Assembly: GCA_947476745.1 (NCBI GenBank)
Contig: CANJRG010000028.1
Span: forward strand, 1 to 41,300
Direction of reading: 5' to 3'
DNA from: Acidimicrobiia bacterium
GTDB lineage: Bacteria; Actinomycetota; Acidimicrobiia; Acidimicrobiales; CAIXPF01
Length of the DNA: 41,300 nt
The number at the start of each line of letters is the position of its first letter. Position 1 is the stretch's first letter. Below are positions 13,501 through 22,309 of this stretch, one piece after another. A model generated the notes under the pieces. The model searched no databases, was not told the origin of the DNA, and saw nothing but the letters and a program-made list of their open reading frames with translations. Made by a program: the position numbers and the translations under genes.

Positions 13501-16500
13501 CGTTCGTCCCCGGTCAGCAGTTCGTCCGGACGCAGGCCCAGGGCCAGGCGTAACTGGTCGGTGTTGAGGTCGGCCAGCGAACTGGACCGCGGCAGCACGA
13601 CATCGGCGATGTGCCGCTTGCCCGCCACAACCTCCTCGACCCGCTCGTCGATGGTCCCGGGGCAGACCAGGCGATGGGAGATCACCGTGCGACCCTGGCC
13701 GATCCGCCACGCCCGATCACGGGCCTGGTCCTCGACGGCGGGGTTCCACCAGCGGTCGTAGAGAACCACATGGTTGGCCGAGGTGAGGTTGAGCCCGGTG
13801 CCACCGGCCTTGAGCGACAGCACCATCGCACCCGGGCCCTCGAGGGCCTGGAACTCGCTGACCATCGCGTCTCGCGCCGTGCGCGCCAGGCTTCCGTCGT
13901 AGCAGGCCACCGGCTGCCCGGTGACCTCGGTGAGGTGCACGGCGAGGCGTCGGCCCCACGATGCGAAGTGGGTGAAGACCAAGATCCGTTCCCCGGCGGC
14001 GAAGACCGAGTCGACGATCTCCTCCAAGCGGGCCAGCTTGCCGGAGCGGCCGGCGAGCGGCTGGCCGTCGTCGCGGTAGGCGGCCGGATGGTTGCAGATC
14101 TGTTTGAGCGCCGTGATCGCTGCCAGCACGGCGCCCTTCTTGGCCTCCGCCTCGACCTCGCTGTCAGCCATGTTGCGCACCAGCTGGTCGAGCACCGCCT
14201 GGTAGAGCCCAATCTGCTCGGGGGTCATCGTGCAGTGGTCGAGCTCGTCGATCTTGTCCGGCAACTCGGCGGCCACCTCGGGCTCGGCCTTGGTTCGACG
14301 GAACAGCAGGATGCCGTTGAGGGTCCGCAGGGCCGCCTCGCCGTCGCCGGCCATCTGGGCGAGGAACGCCGGCCGGGTACCGACCAGGCCGGGGTTGGTG
14401 AAGTCGAGGATCGCCCACAGGTCGCCCAGGCCGTTCTCCACCGGCGTACCGGTGAGGGCGATCCGGCTGCGGGCCGGCAGCCGTCGCAGCTGCTGGGAGG
14501 TCTCGTTGGCCGGGTTCTTGATGGCCTGGGCCTCGTCGAGCACCAGCCGGGCCCACGACGTGGTGGCCAGCGCCTCGACGTCGCGCACCGCCGTGGCGTA
14601 GGTGGTGATCACCATGTCGGCACCGGCGATCTCGCGTTGCAGCTCGGCCGCGGTGGCCCGAGAGGCACCGTGGTGGACGACCACCCGTAGTCCCGAGGCG
14701 AAACGGGCCGCCTCCGCCGCCCAGTTGCCGACCACAGCCGCGGGGGCCACCACCAGCACCGGCCCCGACCCGACGGAGCCCACCAGGTGGGCCAGCACGG
14801 TGGGGGTCTTGCCCAAGCCCATGTCCAGGGCCAGGCAGCCGCCGAGCTCGGCGGCGTCGAGGAACCCCAACCAGGCCAGCGCCTCGGCCTGATAGGTGCG
14901 CAGCTCGCCGTTGAAGCCTTCCGGCGAGCTGTCGAGCTCCATGGACACCTCGCCGGCCTTGCGCACGATGTCGTTGGCCCAGCTGTTGCCCTGGACCACG
15001 ACGCCGCCGGCCAGGCCACCACCGCCGAGACCCATGCTCTGACGGAGGATCTCGGCCCCGGTGAGCTGCGTGACCGACTCCCGTTCGGCCAGCGCCGCGG
15101 CGGCCTCCTCGAGGTCGACCCGGTCGAGCTCGATCCACTTGCCACGCGACTGCACCAACGGCCGGGCCTGTCGGGCCAGCAGGGCCACGTCGGCGGCGGT
15201 CAGCTCCACGTCGTCGAACAACACCGACCAGGCGACGTTGGAAAGCTGGTTCACCCCGACAACGGACCCGGCGGCGGTCTCTGCAAACAGGCGCAGCGCC
15301 GGCTTCAGCTTGCGTCTGGACAGCGCCGGCACCCGCACGTCGAAGCCCACCGACGCCAGCGCCGGGCCCAGCGTGGTCATGAACGCCCAGGCCTCCGGCT
15401 GACTGAACGCGACCTTGCCCTGACGTGACGCGGCGGCGCGGCCGAGGCTGGGGAACAGCCGTCCCAGCCGGGCCCATTCGGCGGCCACCCCACCGCGGCC
15501 GACGTCACGGGCGTTCTCCCGGCGCAGGGCGTCGTCGATGGTGAGCAGGCTGTCCTTCTCGCCCCGGGCGAATACGGAGATCATCCACACCCCGCCCGAG
15601 TCGGGCGCCGACAGCTCGATGATGAGGCCGGCCCGCTGGGTGGTGGTCACCGGACGCGACCACTGGTCGAGCTTCTTGGCCAGGTCCGACACCAGTCGGG
15701 CCGGCGCCTTGAACGGCGTGCCGTCCATCCGGGCGATCACGGTGTCGTCGAGGTCGGTCGGAACGTTGGCCGTGGGCGGTGCCGCCGGGAACTCCATGCG
15801 TTCGATGCTCTCGCCCACGATGGCATCGACCACCGCAGTGATGACCGCCAGCGCCGTCGAGCGGCCCGGAGCGCTGTTGTGACCGGAACCGTTCTGGCCG
15901 TTCTGGCCGTTCTGGGCGTTCTGGGCGGCGACCGTGGCCGGCATCGCCTCGGCCAGGGCGTCGACGAGCGACTGGTCGACCAGCGCCGGCTGCCAGCCGA
16001 CCGCGGCGTCGATGTGGCGGCCCTCGCTGCGACGTCGGACCTGCAAGGACGGCAGGACCGAGCCCCGCGCGGCGAGCCGCACCCCCTCGACCGCCACCCG
16101 GCCGAGCCAGCGCACCGAGGCACCCAAGGCCTCGGCGCCGTGTCCGCCCCCGACCGCAACCAGCCAACCGAGGACGTGGGACATGGCGAAGGCCAGCCCC
16201 TCGGCTCGGACCCCACCGCTCAAGGTGAGACCGCGATGGGCCTCGCCACCACCCGGGGGGCCGCCGGCGGCGGCCAGCCGGGTGAGGAGGGCCTCGGCGC
16301 CTTCCGCCTCGACCCCTCGCCCACCGGCCCAGACCACGACCTGACCGGCCACCCAGGAAGCCTGCAGCTGCACCTCGGCGGGAGCGAGCAGAGATTCGTC
16401 GACCGGTTCGGCCACCGAGCCCGAGCCCGCACCCGAGCCCGCACCCGAGCCCGCACCCGAGCCCGAGCCCGAGCCCGAGCCCGACGCCGAGCCAGACCCC

Positions 16501-16784
16501 GACCGGGCAGCGTGACGCTGCGGCCCGGGTGCGCTCGGGCGCAGGAGCTGCTCGGCCGTCAGCAGCCCGTCGAGGGTCTCGAGGAAGTCGGAGCGAACCT
16601 GCTCGCGTTCCTCGCCCGGCAACCGCGACACCGAGGCCAGGTCATCCTCGATCTCGGTGAGGAGCCGATCGAGGAGACGCAGCGTCAGCACGGCGTCGGC
16701 ATGGAACCGGGCCAGGTCTTCGTCGGTGGCTCGTCCGTCGGCGATCGACCAGATCGCCGACTCGAGCTGCCGGGTGTCGAGCAT
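13497..16784 (-). CDS. SNF2-family DEAD/DEAH helicase (with SNF2-associated domain)
   Basis: A 1095-residue SNF2 ATPase. Order: N-terminal helical region (1-90), Gly-Ser/Ala linker (about 95-123), a long region ending in a bacterial SNF2-associated domain (about 440-580), then the helicase core. Motif I is LDMGLGKT (about 653-660), motif II DEAQ (about 750-753), motif III LTGTPVENGLGDLW, and the C-terminal lobe has ILVFTHFASWGRRL, AGGTGLNLT (about 985-993) and DRAWRIGQG (about 1020-1028). All motor motifs look intact. It probably translocates on dsDNA and remodels protein-DNA or repair complexes. ATG 16784 follows GGACGGACAG; the frame is open upstream but without support. Overlaps the small partner gene by 4 nt. 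Confidence 0.92.
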   Translation of the reverse strand: MLDTRQLESAIWSIADGRATDEDLARFHADAVLTLRLLDRLLTEIEDDLASVSRLPGEEREQVRSDFLETLDGLLTAEQLLRPSAPGPQRHAARSGSGSASGSGSGSGSGAGSGAGSGAGSGSVAEPVDESLLAPAEVQLQASWVAGQVVVWAGGRGVEAEGAEALLTRLAAAGGPPGGGEAHRGLTLSGGVRAEGLAFAMSHVLGWLVAVGGGHGAEALGASVRWLGRVAVEGVRLAARGSVLPSLQVRRRSEGRHIDAAVGWQPALVDQSLVDALAEAMPATVAAQNAQNGQNGQNGSGHNSAPGRSTALAVITAVVDAIVGESIERMEFPAAPPTANVPTDLDDTVIARMDGTPFKAPARLVSDLAKKLDQWSRPVTTTQRAGLIIELSAPDSGGVWMISVFARGEKDSLLTIDDALRRENARDVGRGGVAAEWARLGRLFPSLGRAAASRQGKVAFSQPEAWAFMTTLGPALASVGFDVRVPALSRRKLKPALRLFAETAAGSVVGVNQLSNVAWSVLFDDVELTAADVALLARQARPLVQSRGKWIELDRVDLEEAAAALAERESVTQLTGAEILRQSMGLGGGGLAGGVVVQGNSWANDIVRKAGEVSMELDSSPEGFNGELRTYQAEALAWLGFLDAAELGGCLALDMGLGKTPTVLAHLVGSVGSGPVLVVAPAAVVGNWAAEAARFASGLRVVVHHGASRATAAELQREIAGADMVITTYATAVRDVEALATTSWARLVLDEAQAIKNPANETSQQLRRLPARSRIALTGTPVENGLGDLWAILDFTNPGLVGTRPAFLAQMAGDGEAALRTLNGILLFRRTKAEPEVAAELPDKIDELDHCTMTPEQIGLYQAVLDQLVRNMADSEVEAEAKKGAVLAAITALKQICNHPAAYRDDGQPLAGRSGKLARLEEIVDSVFAAGERILVFTHFASWGRRLAVHLTEVTGQPVACYDGSLARTARDAMVSEFQALEGPGAMVLSLKAGGTGLNLTSANHVVLYDRWWNPAVEDQARDRAWRIGQGRTVISHRLVCPGTIDERVEEVVAGKRHIADVVLPRSSSLADLNTDQLRLALGLRPDELLTGDER
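16415..16500. repeat. Hexameric repeat coding a Gly-Ser/Ala linker inside the SNF2 gene
   Basis: Units of GAGCCC and GCACCC/GAGCCC repeat in tandem. On the coding (minus) strand this gives alternating Gly-Ser and Ala-Gly-Ser, about 29 residues. The repeat keeps the frame because the units are multiples of three, and it is likely length-variable between strains. Confidence 0.85.
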
Positions 16785-16819
16785 CGACTGTCCGTCCTGC
16801 TTTCGTCGCCTCTGAGATG

Positions 16820-16835
16820 CCTGTGTCGCCACAGG
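16820..16835. promoter_or_regulatory. Inverted repeat in the SNF2 / acyl-CoA-dehydrogenase-like divergent region
   Basis: CCTGTG-TCGC-CACAGG is a perfect 6-bp inverted repeat about 40 bp upstream of the SNF2 start. It may be an operator. The rest of 16785-17046 holds GC-rich palindromic runs (GGGCCC repeats near 16880) and no gene that I can support. Confidence 0.3.
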
Positions 16836-17046
16836 CTGCCGACCGGCGCCACTGCGGCACCGATCGCAGGTCGCGGGCCCGGGCCCGGGCCCGCCTATGG
16901 CTGCGCACGACCGCCCGGTGGGCGGTGTGCCGGGCCCCACCACGGGCGGGATCGCGGCACGGCGTGCGCAGGACGCAGTGTACCGCGCCCCACCGGCAGT
17001 TCGTTGCACCGGGGCAGCGGGCCGACGAGCCACGCCCGCGGTCGGT

Positions 17047-17052
17047 TACCGT
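17047..17052 (+). promoter_or_regulatory. -10 box predicting a leaderless GTG start
   Basis: TACCGT ends 6 nt before the GTG at 17059. The same hexamer precedes the LLM gene at 4669. Confidence 0.5.
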
Positions 17053-17058
17053 GAGGTC

Positions 17059-18345
17059 GTGACCACCCCTGCTGCAACCGCCCCCGGTGCCACCGTCCCC
17101 GCGGCAACCGGCCCCGGCGACGACGACGACCGCCTCGACGAGGACCCCGTGGCGGCGTTCCTCACCGCACCGGTCGAGGGGCTGCGCATCGCCCCGTTCC
17201 TGGCTGCCATCGCCGCCCAGGCCGAGGAGTCGGACCGGACCCGGACCTTGGCATCCTCGGTGATCGAGTCCCTGCGCGGGAGCGACGTGATGCGCATGTC
17301 GGCGAGCCGCGAGCTCGGTGGCCTCGAGGACGAGATCGGCCGGATGGGCCGCGAGCTCGAGGCCGTGGCCGCAACCTGCCCGAGCCTGGCCTGGTGCCTG
17401 TGGAACCACCTCTGCCTGTTCCACCTCTTCGTCGGTGCCCTCGGACCCGACCATCTGGCGTTCCTACAGCAGATCGTGGCCCGTGGCGAATGGGTGTCGA
17501 TGGGGGCCGGTGCGGGCAGCTCGGTCTACGGCCGAATCGACGGCGACGAGGTGGTCCTGGACGGGCAGGCGACCTGGAGCACCGGCTGCCGCTACGCCGA
17601 CCATTACGGCGTGGCCTTCGCCGTCGTCGGTGACGACGGCCAGCCGGTACGACCGCTCGATCTGCGTTTCACGGTCGTCCCGGCCGCCTCAGAGGGCATC
17701 AGTGTCGACCCGACATGGGACGGCAGTGGGCTGCGGGCCTCGGCCACAGACGACGTGTTCTACCGCTCGGTACGGGTTCCGCTCGACCGCTGCGTGGCGT
17801 GGTACGGGGTGAACCGGGCGGAGTCGCTGCGCCACGCGCCTGTGGTGCATCACCGCTACCGAGAGGACTGGGTTGGCCTGTCCGACCTCTGGCTGGGCTG
17901 GATGGCGGTCGGCGTGGTCCGCGGCGCCTTGGCCGAGGCGACGGGCGCGGCCCGGCGGCGCCGGGTGATCATGGGCAAGGCCATGGTCGAGCGACCCACC
18001 GTGCAGATCAACATCGGCCGGGCCGCCGCCCTCACCGCCGCGGCGCGCGCCGCGGTGGAGATGGCCTCGCTCGAGGTCGACCGCCGCATCGAGGCCGGCC
18101 AGACCCCGACCGAGGCCGACTACCTCCGGCAGATGGCCATCGTGTCGATGGCGGTCAACCAACTGGTGGAGGCCATGGACCTCCTCGAGCGCAGCCAGGG
18201 TGGCACCGCGCTACGCGAGAGCGGTTCGTTCCATCGCCGCCAACGGGACTTCCGGGCCATGCCGCTGCACATCAACGTCCACCAGGACCGGGTCTCGCAC
18301 CAGGTGGGTCGCCTGGTTCTCGGCATCGAGCTCGACGCGTTTTGA
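17059..18345 (+). CDS. Acyl-CoA dehydrogenase-fold flavoprotein (flavin-dependent monooxygenase-like)
   Basis: A 428-residue protein with the acyl-CoA dehydrogenase fold, closest in pattern to HsaA/DszC-type flavin monooxygenases. It has a helical N-terminal domain, a beta domain with GEWVSMGAGAGSSVYGRIDG and WSTGCRYADHYGVAF, and a C-terminal helical bundle ending VHQDRVSHQVGRLVLG. It lacks the classical C-terminal G-T-x-E/Q motif of acyl-CoA dehydrogenases, which supports an oxygenase or unusual dehydrogenase. The first ~35 residues are Ala/Thr/Pro/Asp-rich and probably disordered. Start GTG 17059 is chosen for the -10 box 6 nt upstream; frames remain open further upstream. Neighbour downstream is an amidohydrolase. 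Substrate unknown. Confidence 0.75.
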   Translation: MTTPAATAPGATVPAATGPGDDDDRLDEDPVAAFLTAPVEGLRIAPFLAAIAAQAEESDRTRTLASSVIESLRGSDVMRMSASRELGGLEDEIGRMGRELEAVAATCPSLAWCLWNHLCLFHLFVGALGPDHLAFLQQIVARGEWVSMGAGAGSSVYGRIDGDEVVLDGQATWSTGCRYADHYGVAFAVVGDDGQPVRPLDLRFTVVPAASEGISVDPTWDGSGLRASATDDVFYRSVRVPLDRCVAWYGVNRAESLRHAPVVHHRYREDWVGLSDLWLGWMAVGVVRGALAEATGAARRRRVIMGKAMVERPTVQINIGRAAALTAAARAAVEMASLEVDRRIEAGQTPTEADYLRQMAIVSMAVNQLVEAMDLLERSQGGTALRESGSFHRRQRDFRAMPLHINVHQDRVSHQVGRLVLGIELDAF

Positions 18346-18461
18346 GCGGCGAGACCCCGGGTGAGGCCACCGCCTCGGGCCACGCCGGGCGAGATGTGAC
18401 ACGTGCATCTCGTCAGACGAGCCGTCGGGATGAGAGACTGGCCAAATCGAAGGGGGAAATC

Positions 18462-19652
18462 ATGAGTGGGTATTCCATCATCGACGTGGACACGCACGTC
18501 AGCGAGCAGCCGGACCTCTGGACCAGCCGGGTCCCTGCCTCGATGAAGGACCGGGTGCCGCGCCTCGAGCGGGATGCCAAAGGCCGCGACATCTGGGTGA
18601 TCGACGGCAAGATGGTGTCGCTGGCCGGTCTGCTGGCCACCGCGGGCCGGGGGGACTTCAAGGACTACCCGCGAACCTATGCCGACATGCACCCCGGCGC
18701 CCACAACGCCCACGAGCGCCTCAAGTACATGGACTCCATGGGCATCTGGGCCATGGTGATGTACCCGAACGTGGCCGGTTTCGGCGCCCAGCAATTCCTC
18801 AAGCTGCAGGACCCCGAGCTGATGCTCACCTGCGTCGAGGCCTACAACGACTGGCAGACCGAGTGGGCATCGGCCGACTCCCGCCGCCTGCTACCGATCG
18901 CCTCCACCCCGTTCTGGGACATCAAGGCCGCCGTGAAGGAAGTCGAGCGCTGCGCCGCGATGGGCCACAAGGGCATCCTGTTCACCGGTGAGCCACACAA
19001 GTTCGGCCAGCCCATGCTCGGCGACCGGGCGTGGGACCCGCTGTGGCAGACCGCCGTCGATCTCGGCCTGCCGATCTCGTTCCACATCGGTTCGGGGAAC
19101 ATGGAAGGCGGCATGACCAAGGAGATGATGGAGGTCTACGGCAAGATGGCCACCTTCACCGCCGGGTCTGTGGAGGTCTTCCTCAAGAACGCCATCCAGT
19201 TGTCGGACCTGTTGGTGTCGGGCGTGCTGTCGCGCTTCCCCGACATCCAGTTCGTGTCCGTCGAGTCGGGCATCGGCTGGATCCCCTTCGTGCTCGAGGC
19301 CCTCGACTACCAGTTCTTGGGCAACCGCGTTGCCGAGGAACGCCCCGACCTCGACATGCTGCCGAGCGAGTACTTCGCCCGCAACGTGTTCGCCTGCTAC
19401 TGGTTCGAGCAGATCGCCCCGCGCCGGCTGATCGACAAGATCGGGGTCGACCGAATCCTGTTCGAAACCGACTTCCCCCACCCCACCTCGCTCTACGGCG
19501 ACGAGGTGTTCGAACGGATCGAGGCCGGCCTGTCCGACTCCACGCCGGAGCAGAGGCAGGCGATCCTGTGGGGCAACGCGCAGAAGCTCTACAACGTCGA
19601 ATTGCCCACCGACGCCGACCTCGCCCGCCAAGCGCAGGCCCTGCCGGTCTGA
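18462..19652 (+). CDS. Amidohydrolase family protein (ACMSD-like metal-dependent hydrolase)
   Basis: A 396-residue TIM-barrel protein of the amidohydrolase_2 type. It begins IIDVDTHVSEQPDLW with the metal-binding D-x-H-like strand-1 motif, has FHIGSGN (His ligand, about residues 207-213), and near the end FETDFPHPTS with the catalytic Asp. Members hydrolyse or decarboxylate aromatic and cyclic acids, and many in actinobacteria lie in steroid- or aromatic-degrading clusters. The ATG at 18462 follows AGGGGGAA. It is 116 nt downstream of the acyl-CoA-dehydrogenase-like gene, perhaps in one transcript. A strong hairpin follows at 19670. Reaction type is unresolved. Confidence 0.85.
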   Translation: MSGYSIIDVDTHVSEQPDLWTSRVPASMKDRVPRLERDAKGRDIWVIDGKMVSLAGLLATAGRGDFKDYPRTYADMHPGAHNAHERLKYMDSMGIWAMVMYPNVAGFGAQQFLKLQDPELMLTCVEAYNDWQTEWASADSRRLLPIASTPFWDIKAAVKEVERCAAMGHKGILFTGEPHKFGQPMLGDRAWDPLWQTAVDLGLPISFHIGSGNMEGGMTKEMMEVYGKMATFTAGSVEVFLKNAIQLSDLLVSGVLSRFPDIQFVSVESGIGWIPFVLEALDYQFLGNRVAEERPDLDMLPSEYFARNVFACYWFEQIAPRRLIDKIGVDRILFETDFPHPTSLYGDEVFERIEAGLSDSTPEQRQAILWGNAQKLYNVELPTDADLARQAQALPV

Positions 19653-19669
19653 TCCGACCCTGACCGACC

Positions 19670-19713
19670 CGACGGCCGGTTCTGCGTGGTGCGCCACGCA
19701 GGGCCGGCCGTCG
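19670..19713. terminator. Long hairpin after the amidohydrolase gene
   Basis: CGACGGCCGG (19670-19679) pairs with CCGGCCGTCG (19704-19713), and inside CTGCGTGG (19682-19689) pairs with CCACGCAG (19694-19701) around a TGCG loop, with a symmetrical TT/GG mismatch between. It separates the convergent genes ending at 19652 and 19731 and can act on both strands. Confidence 0.7.
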
Positions 19714-19730
19714 GCGCGTCCGGTCCGCGC

Positions 19731-20456
19731 TCAGCTCTCGCGCGGGGCCACCCAGAGCGAATCGGCCCGTGCGACGACGGTGCCGTCCTCGGCCAGCACC
19801 ACGGCAGCCGCGCCCCGCTTACGGCCGTCCCACCCGTCGGGCCAATGACCGGGGCCGCCCACCACCGCGTAGGTCCGCCCGACCCGCACCGGGGCGAGGA
19901 CCTCGGCGGCGTAGCGCACGGTCAGTGCCGAGCGTCGCTCGGGGATCCGGCCCACGAAGAACCCCTGGGCGCAATCCATCACGGTCCACACCACGGCCTC
20001 GTCGACGACCCCGTCGTCATCGCCGACCCAGGACGGCGGGGTCCAGTCGCTGGCCACCCGGGGTTCGCCGCCCTGCACCGGGCCGGGGTGCATCCGCATG
20101 GTGCGCTCGCGCACCCCGCAGGAGAAGCAGTCGGGCGCGTTGTGGCTGTCGGCGTCGAGGTCGAAGCCGGACCGAGCCACGACGGCGTCGGCGATCGACA
20201 CCGGCTGCACCGTGGCGAACTCCACGTCCCGGGGACGGGCCGCCATGATCACGGTGTCGCCATGGCGCAGCTCCCAGCCCCCGTCGAGTTCGAGCACCGC
20301 GAGGTCCTCCTCGAGCGGCACCCCCGAGCGCAGGTCGATGGTGACCGGCTCGCCGATCACTGCGGCGAACTGGGCCGAGGACCATCCGCCCTGGCCGAAA
20401 CCGGGACGGCCCTGGGCCCATCGGGGGATGCGGACCGTCTGCTGTCGGGGCTGCAT
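19731..20456 (-). CDS. Hotdog-fold thioesterase-like protein, unknown substrate
   Basis: A 241-residue protein. The N-terminal half (WAQGRPGFGQGGWSSAQFAA) and the C-terminal half with DEAVVWTVMDCAQGFF and ALTVRYAAEVLAPVRVG look like two hotdog-type halves, the second with the usual helix followed by a T-V-R-x-x strand. Between them is DCFSCGVRERTMRMHPGPV, a C-F-S-C-G motif often found in fused hotdog acyl-CoA thioesterase-like proteins. No catalytic residue is sure. The start at 20456 is leaderless by prediction (-10 box at 20464-20469). Its neighbours are a nitroreductase and, convergently, the amidohydrolase. I recognise the fold pattern rather than a named family. Confidence 0.6.
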   Translation of the reverse strand: MQPRQQTVRIPRWAQGRPGFGQGGWSSAQFAAVIGEPVTIDLRSGVPLEEDLAVLELDGGWELRHGDTVIMAARPRDVEFATVQPVSIADAVVARSGFDLDADSHNAPDCFSCGVRERTMRMHPGPVQGGEPRVASDWTPPSWVGDDDGVVDEAVVWTVMDCAQGFFVGRIPERRSALTVRYAAEVLAPVRVGRTYAVVGGPGHWPDGWDGRKRGAAAVVLAEDGTVVARADSLWVAPRES

Positions 20457-20463
20457 CGGGCCG

Positions 20464-20469
20464 ACACTA
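20464..20469 (-). promoter_or_regulatory. -10 box predicting a leaderless mRNA for the hotdog-like gene
   Basis: On the minus strand TAGTGT ends 7 nt before the ATG at 20456. There is no Shine-Dalgarno. Confidence 0.5.
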
Positions 20470-20585
20470 GCGAGGGTCGCGCCGGGGCTGCTTTCGCAGG
20501 GGTCGCCGTTGCGGGCCGAACGCCTGAGGCTGCACGCTCGCCGCTCGCTGCGGCCGGCTACGACGCCGGGCACCGGCCCGCTACG

Positions 20586-21260
20586 TCAGTCGAACCCGCT
20601 CCAGTGCACGACGTTCTCGAGCGGTTCGCGCACGGTCACCAGGGAGTTCTCGATCCTGTCGGGCTCGGCGAAGCCCAGGCTCATACCGGTGACCACCGAT
20701 TCGTCGTCGGGGATGCCGAGGTGCTTGCGCACGGCCTCCTGGTAGGGGATCCATGAGCCCTGCGCGCACGTGGCGAGGCCGAGGCCCTCGGCCGCCAACA
20801 TGAGGGTCTGGATGTAGATGCCCGCAGCCAACCAGTTGCCGTACTTCAGGTACGAATCGACGGTCACGAAGATGCCTACCGGGGCATCGAAGAACAGGTA
20901 GTTGCGTTCCGCCTGGCGGGCGCTGCCCTCACGGTCGCCCTTTTCCACACCGACGAGGTTGTAGAGCGCCCACCCGACTTCCCGTCGCCGGTTGTTGTGG
21001 ACGTCCTTCCAGGTCGCCGGGTAGAAGTCGAACTCCTCGTACCCCCTGCCGGTGCCGGCTCGGACCATCTCGAGCGCCTCTTCGGTGAGGGCCTGCTTCA
21101 CCTCGCCGGTGCAGACGTACACGTGCCAGGGCTGGGTGTTCGTCCCACTCGGCGCTCGCTGGGCAATCTCCAACAACGTCGTAAGGGTTTCAACCGGTAC
21201 CGGATCGGGCTTGAAGGCACGCACTGACTTGCGGGCTTGGATGGCTTCCAGAAGGTCCAC
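20586..21260 (-). CDS. Nitroreductase family protein (FMN-dependent)
   Basis: A 224-residue nitroreductase. LLEAIQARKSVRAF at the N terminus gives the FMN-phosphate binding R-x-S-x-R, APSGTNTQPWHVYV (about residues 36-49) is the second family motif, and GLGLATCAQGSW near the C-terminal third the third one. It would reduce nitro, quinone or enoate compounds with NAD(P)H. Start: GTG 21260 preceded by a GAGAGAG Shine-Dalgarno, rather than the in-frame ATG at 21377, which would add an unrelated 39 residues. It lies just downstream of the tRNA-Cys terminator on the same strand. Confidence 0.9.
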   Translation of the reverse strand: MDLLEAIQARKSVRAFKPDPVPVETLTTLLEIAQRAPSGTNTQPWHVYVCTGEVKQALTEEALEMVRAGTGRGYEEFDFYPATWKDVHNNRRREVGWALYNLVGVEKGDREGSARQAERNYLFFDAPVGIFVTVDSYLKYGNWLAAGIYIQTLMLAAEGLGLATCAQGSWIPYQEAVRKHLGIPDDESVVTGMSLGFAEPDRIENSLVTVREPLENVVHWSGFD

Positions 21261-21414
21261 TGGCTCTCTCTTCTCCCGTCCCGGTTGTAGCTCGCCGGTG
21301 CCGTGACAGTAGTGAGTTCGCCTGTCGAGCACCGCCGATTCGGGCACGCAGACCTTCACCGTTTCGACATCCGCCATGGGTCGACCCGGTCTGCGGGCTG
21401 AGCGAAGCCGGAAT

Positions 21415-21449
21415 AAAAAAACCCCTGACCTGGGGTACCAGGTCAGGGG
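21415..21449 (-). terminator. Rho-independent terminator of tRNA-Cys
   Basis: On the minus strand a perfect 12-bp stem (21438-21449 with 21422-21433) and a 4-nt loop is followed by seven U residues (21415-21421). It begins 2 nt after the tRNA 3' end. This is the clearest classical intrinsic terminator in the window. Confidence 0.92.
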
Positions 21450-21450
21450 G

Positions 21451-21525
21451 TGGAGGCGGCGCCCAGAATCGAACTGGGGTACAGGGCTTTGCAGGCCCTT
21501 GCCTAAGCCACTCGGCCACGCCGCC
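21451..21525 (-). tRNA. tRNA-Cys (anticodon GCA)
   Basis: Minus-strand cloverleaf: acceptor stem GGCGGCG (21519-21525) pairs with 21455-21461, D arm GCCGAGTGGCTTAGGC, anticodon stem AGGGC/GCCCT with loop CTGCAAA (anticodon GCA), and T arm CAGTTCGATTCTG. The discriminator is U at 21454, the identity base for tRNA-Cys, and CCA is encoded (21451-21453). Confidence 0.95.
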
Positions 21526-21580
21526 GGCGATGGCCAACATTAGCCGGGACCGAGGCGCGACCCGGCATCGACCGCAGCCC

Positions 21581-21586
21581 TACGCT
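21581..21586 (+). promoter_or_regulatory. -10 box predicting a leaderless mRNA for the alpha/beta hydrolase
   Basis: TACGCT ends 7 nt before the ATG at 21594, with no Shine-Dalgarno. Confidence 0.55.
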
Positions 21587-21593
21587 GCCCGCC

Positions 21594-22268
21594 ATGAGCG
21601 ACGCATCCGGTCCCCTCGACGGCCTCGAGGTGATCCGTCACCAGCAGGTCGATCTCGGCCCCACCCTGGTCCACCACGAGCTGTACACCTGGGACGGACT
21701 GCTGACCCTGCTGTGGCACCGGCCCGAGCAGCCCTCGGCTGATGCCGTGCTGTACTGCGGCGGGGCGCTCGGCGGGGTCCTCGGCCCGGCCGACGCCATC
21801 TACCACCACCTGGGAACGGTGCTGGCGGCCTCCGGCGTGGCCACGGGCATCCGGGTGGGCTACCGGGTCCCCAACGACCTCGACCGCTGCGTGACCGACG
21901 TGGTGGCCGCCGCCGGCCTGGCCGCAGCCGCCGGGACCCGACGTTTCGTCGTGGTCGGCCACTCCTTCGGCGGGGCGGTGGCGATCGGGGCCGGCGTGGC
22001 GCTGGGCGATGCGTGTGTCGGGGTGGTCACCCTGGCCACCCAGTCGGCGGGATGCGAGCCGGGCGAGGCCCTCGCCGAACGCCGGGTCCCGGTGCTGCTG
22101 CTGCACGGCGACCGGGATCCGATCCTGCCGTTCTTCGCCAGCCAGCTCGTCCACATGCTCTGCGGCGGTGAGCTGAGCATCCTCGCCGGAGCCGATCACG
22201 GGCTGGGGTCCGCCGCCGAGGAACTCCGCCAGCGCCTCGTCCCGTGGATCACCGACCGGTTCGCCTGA
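21594..22268 (+). CDS. Alpha/beta hydrolase
   Basis: A 224-residue alpha/beta hydrolase. The nucleophile elbow is GHSFGG (about residues 122-127), the acid is probably the Asp of HGDRDPILPF (about 168-177), and the base the His of GADHGLGS near the C terminus, in the dienelactone-hydrolase-like order. The substrate cannot be told. It is predicted to be leaderless. It converges with the thioredoxin-like UGA-containing gene, whose stop is about 40 nt away. Confidence 0.85.
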   Translation: MSDASGPLDGLEVIRHQQVDLGPTLVHHELYTWDGLLTLLWHRPEQPSADAVLYCGGALGGVLGPADAIYHHLGTVLAASGVATGIRVGYRVPNDLDRCVTDVVAAAGLAAAAGTRRFVVVGHSFGGAVAIGAGVALGDACVGVVTLATQSAGCEPGEALAERRVPVLLLHGDRDPILPFFASQLVHMLCGGELSILAGADHGLGSAAEELRQRLVPWITDRFA

Positions 22269-22309
22269 CGGCTCCGGCGCGCATCGGTGCGTACCCGGGC
22301 GGGAACGGG

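Noticed and set aside
16897-17058. N-terminal extension of the acyl-CoA-dehydrogenase-like protein
   Set aside because: The frame is open but Arg/Ala/Pro-rich with no homology pattern, and the -10 box at 17047 would lie inside it.
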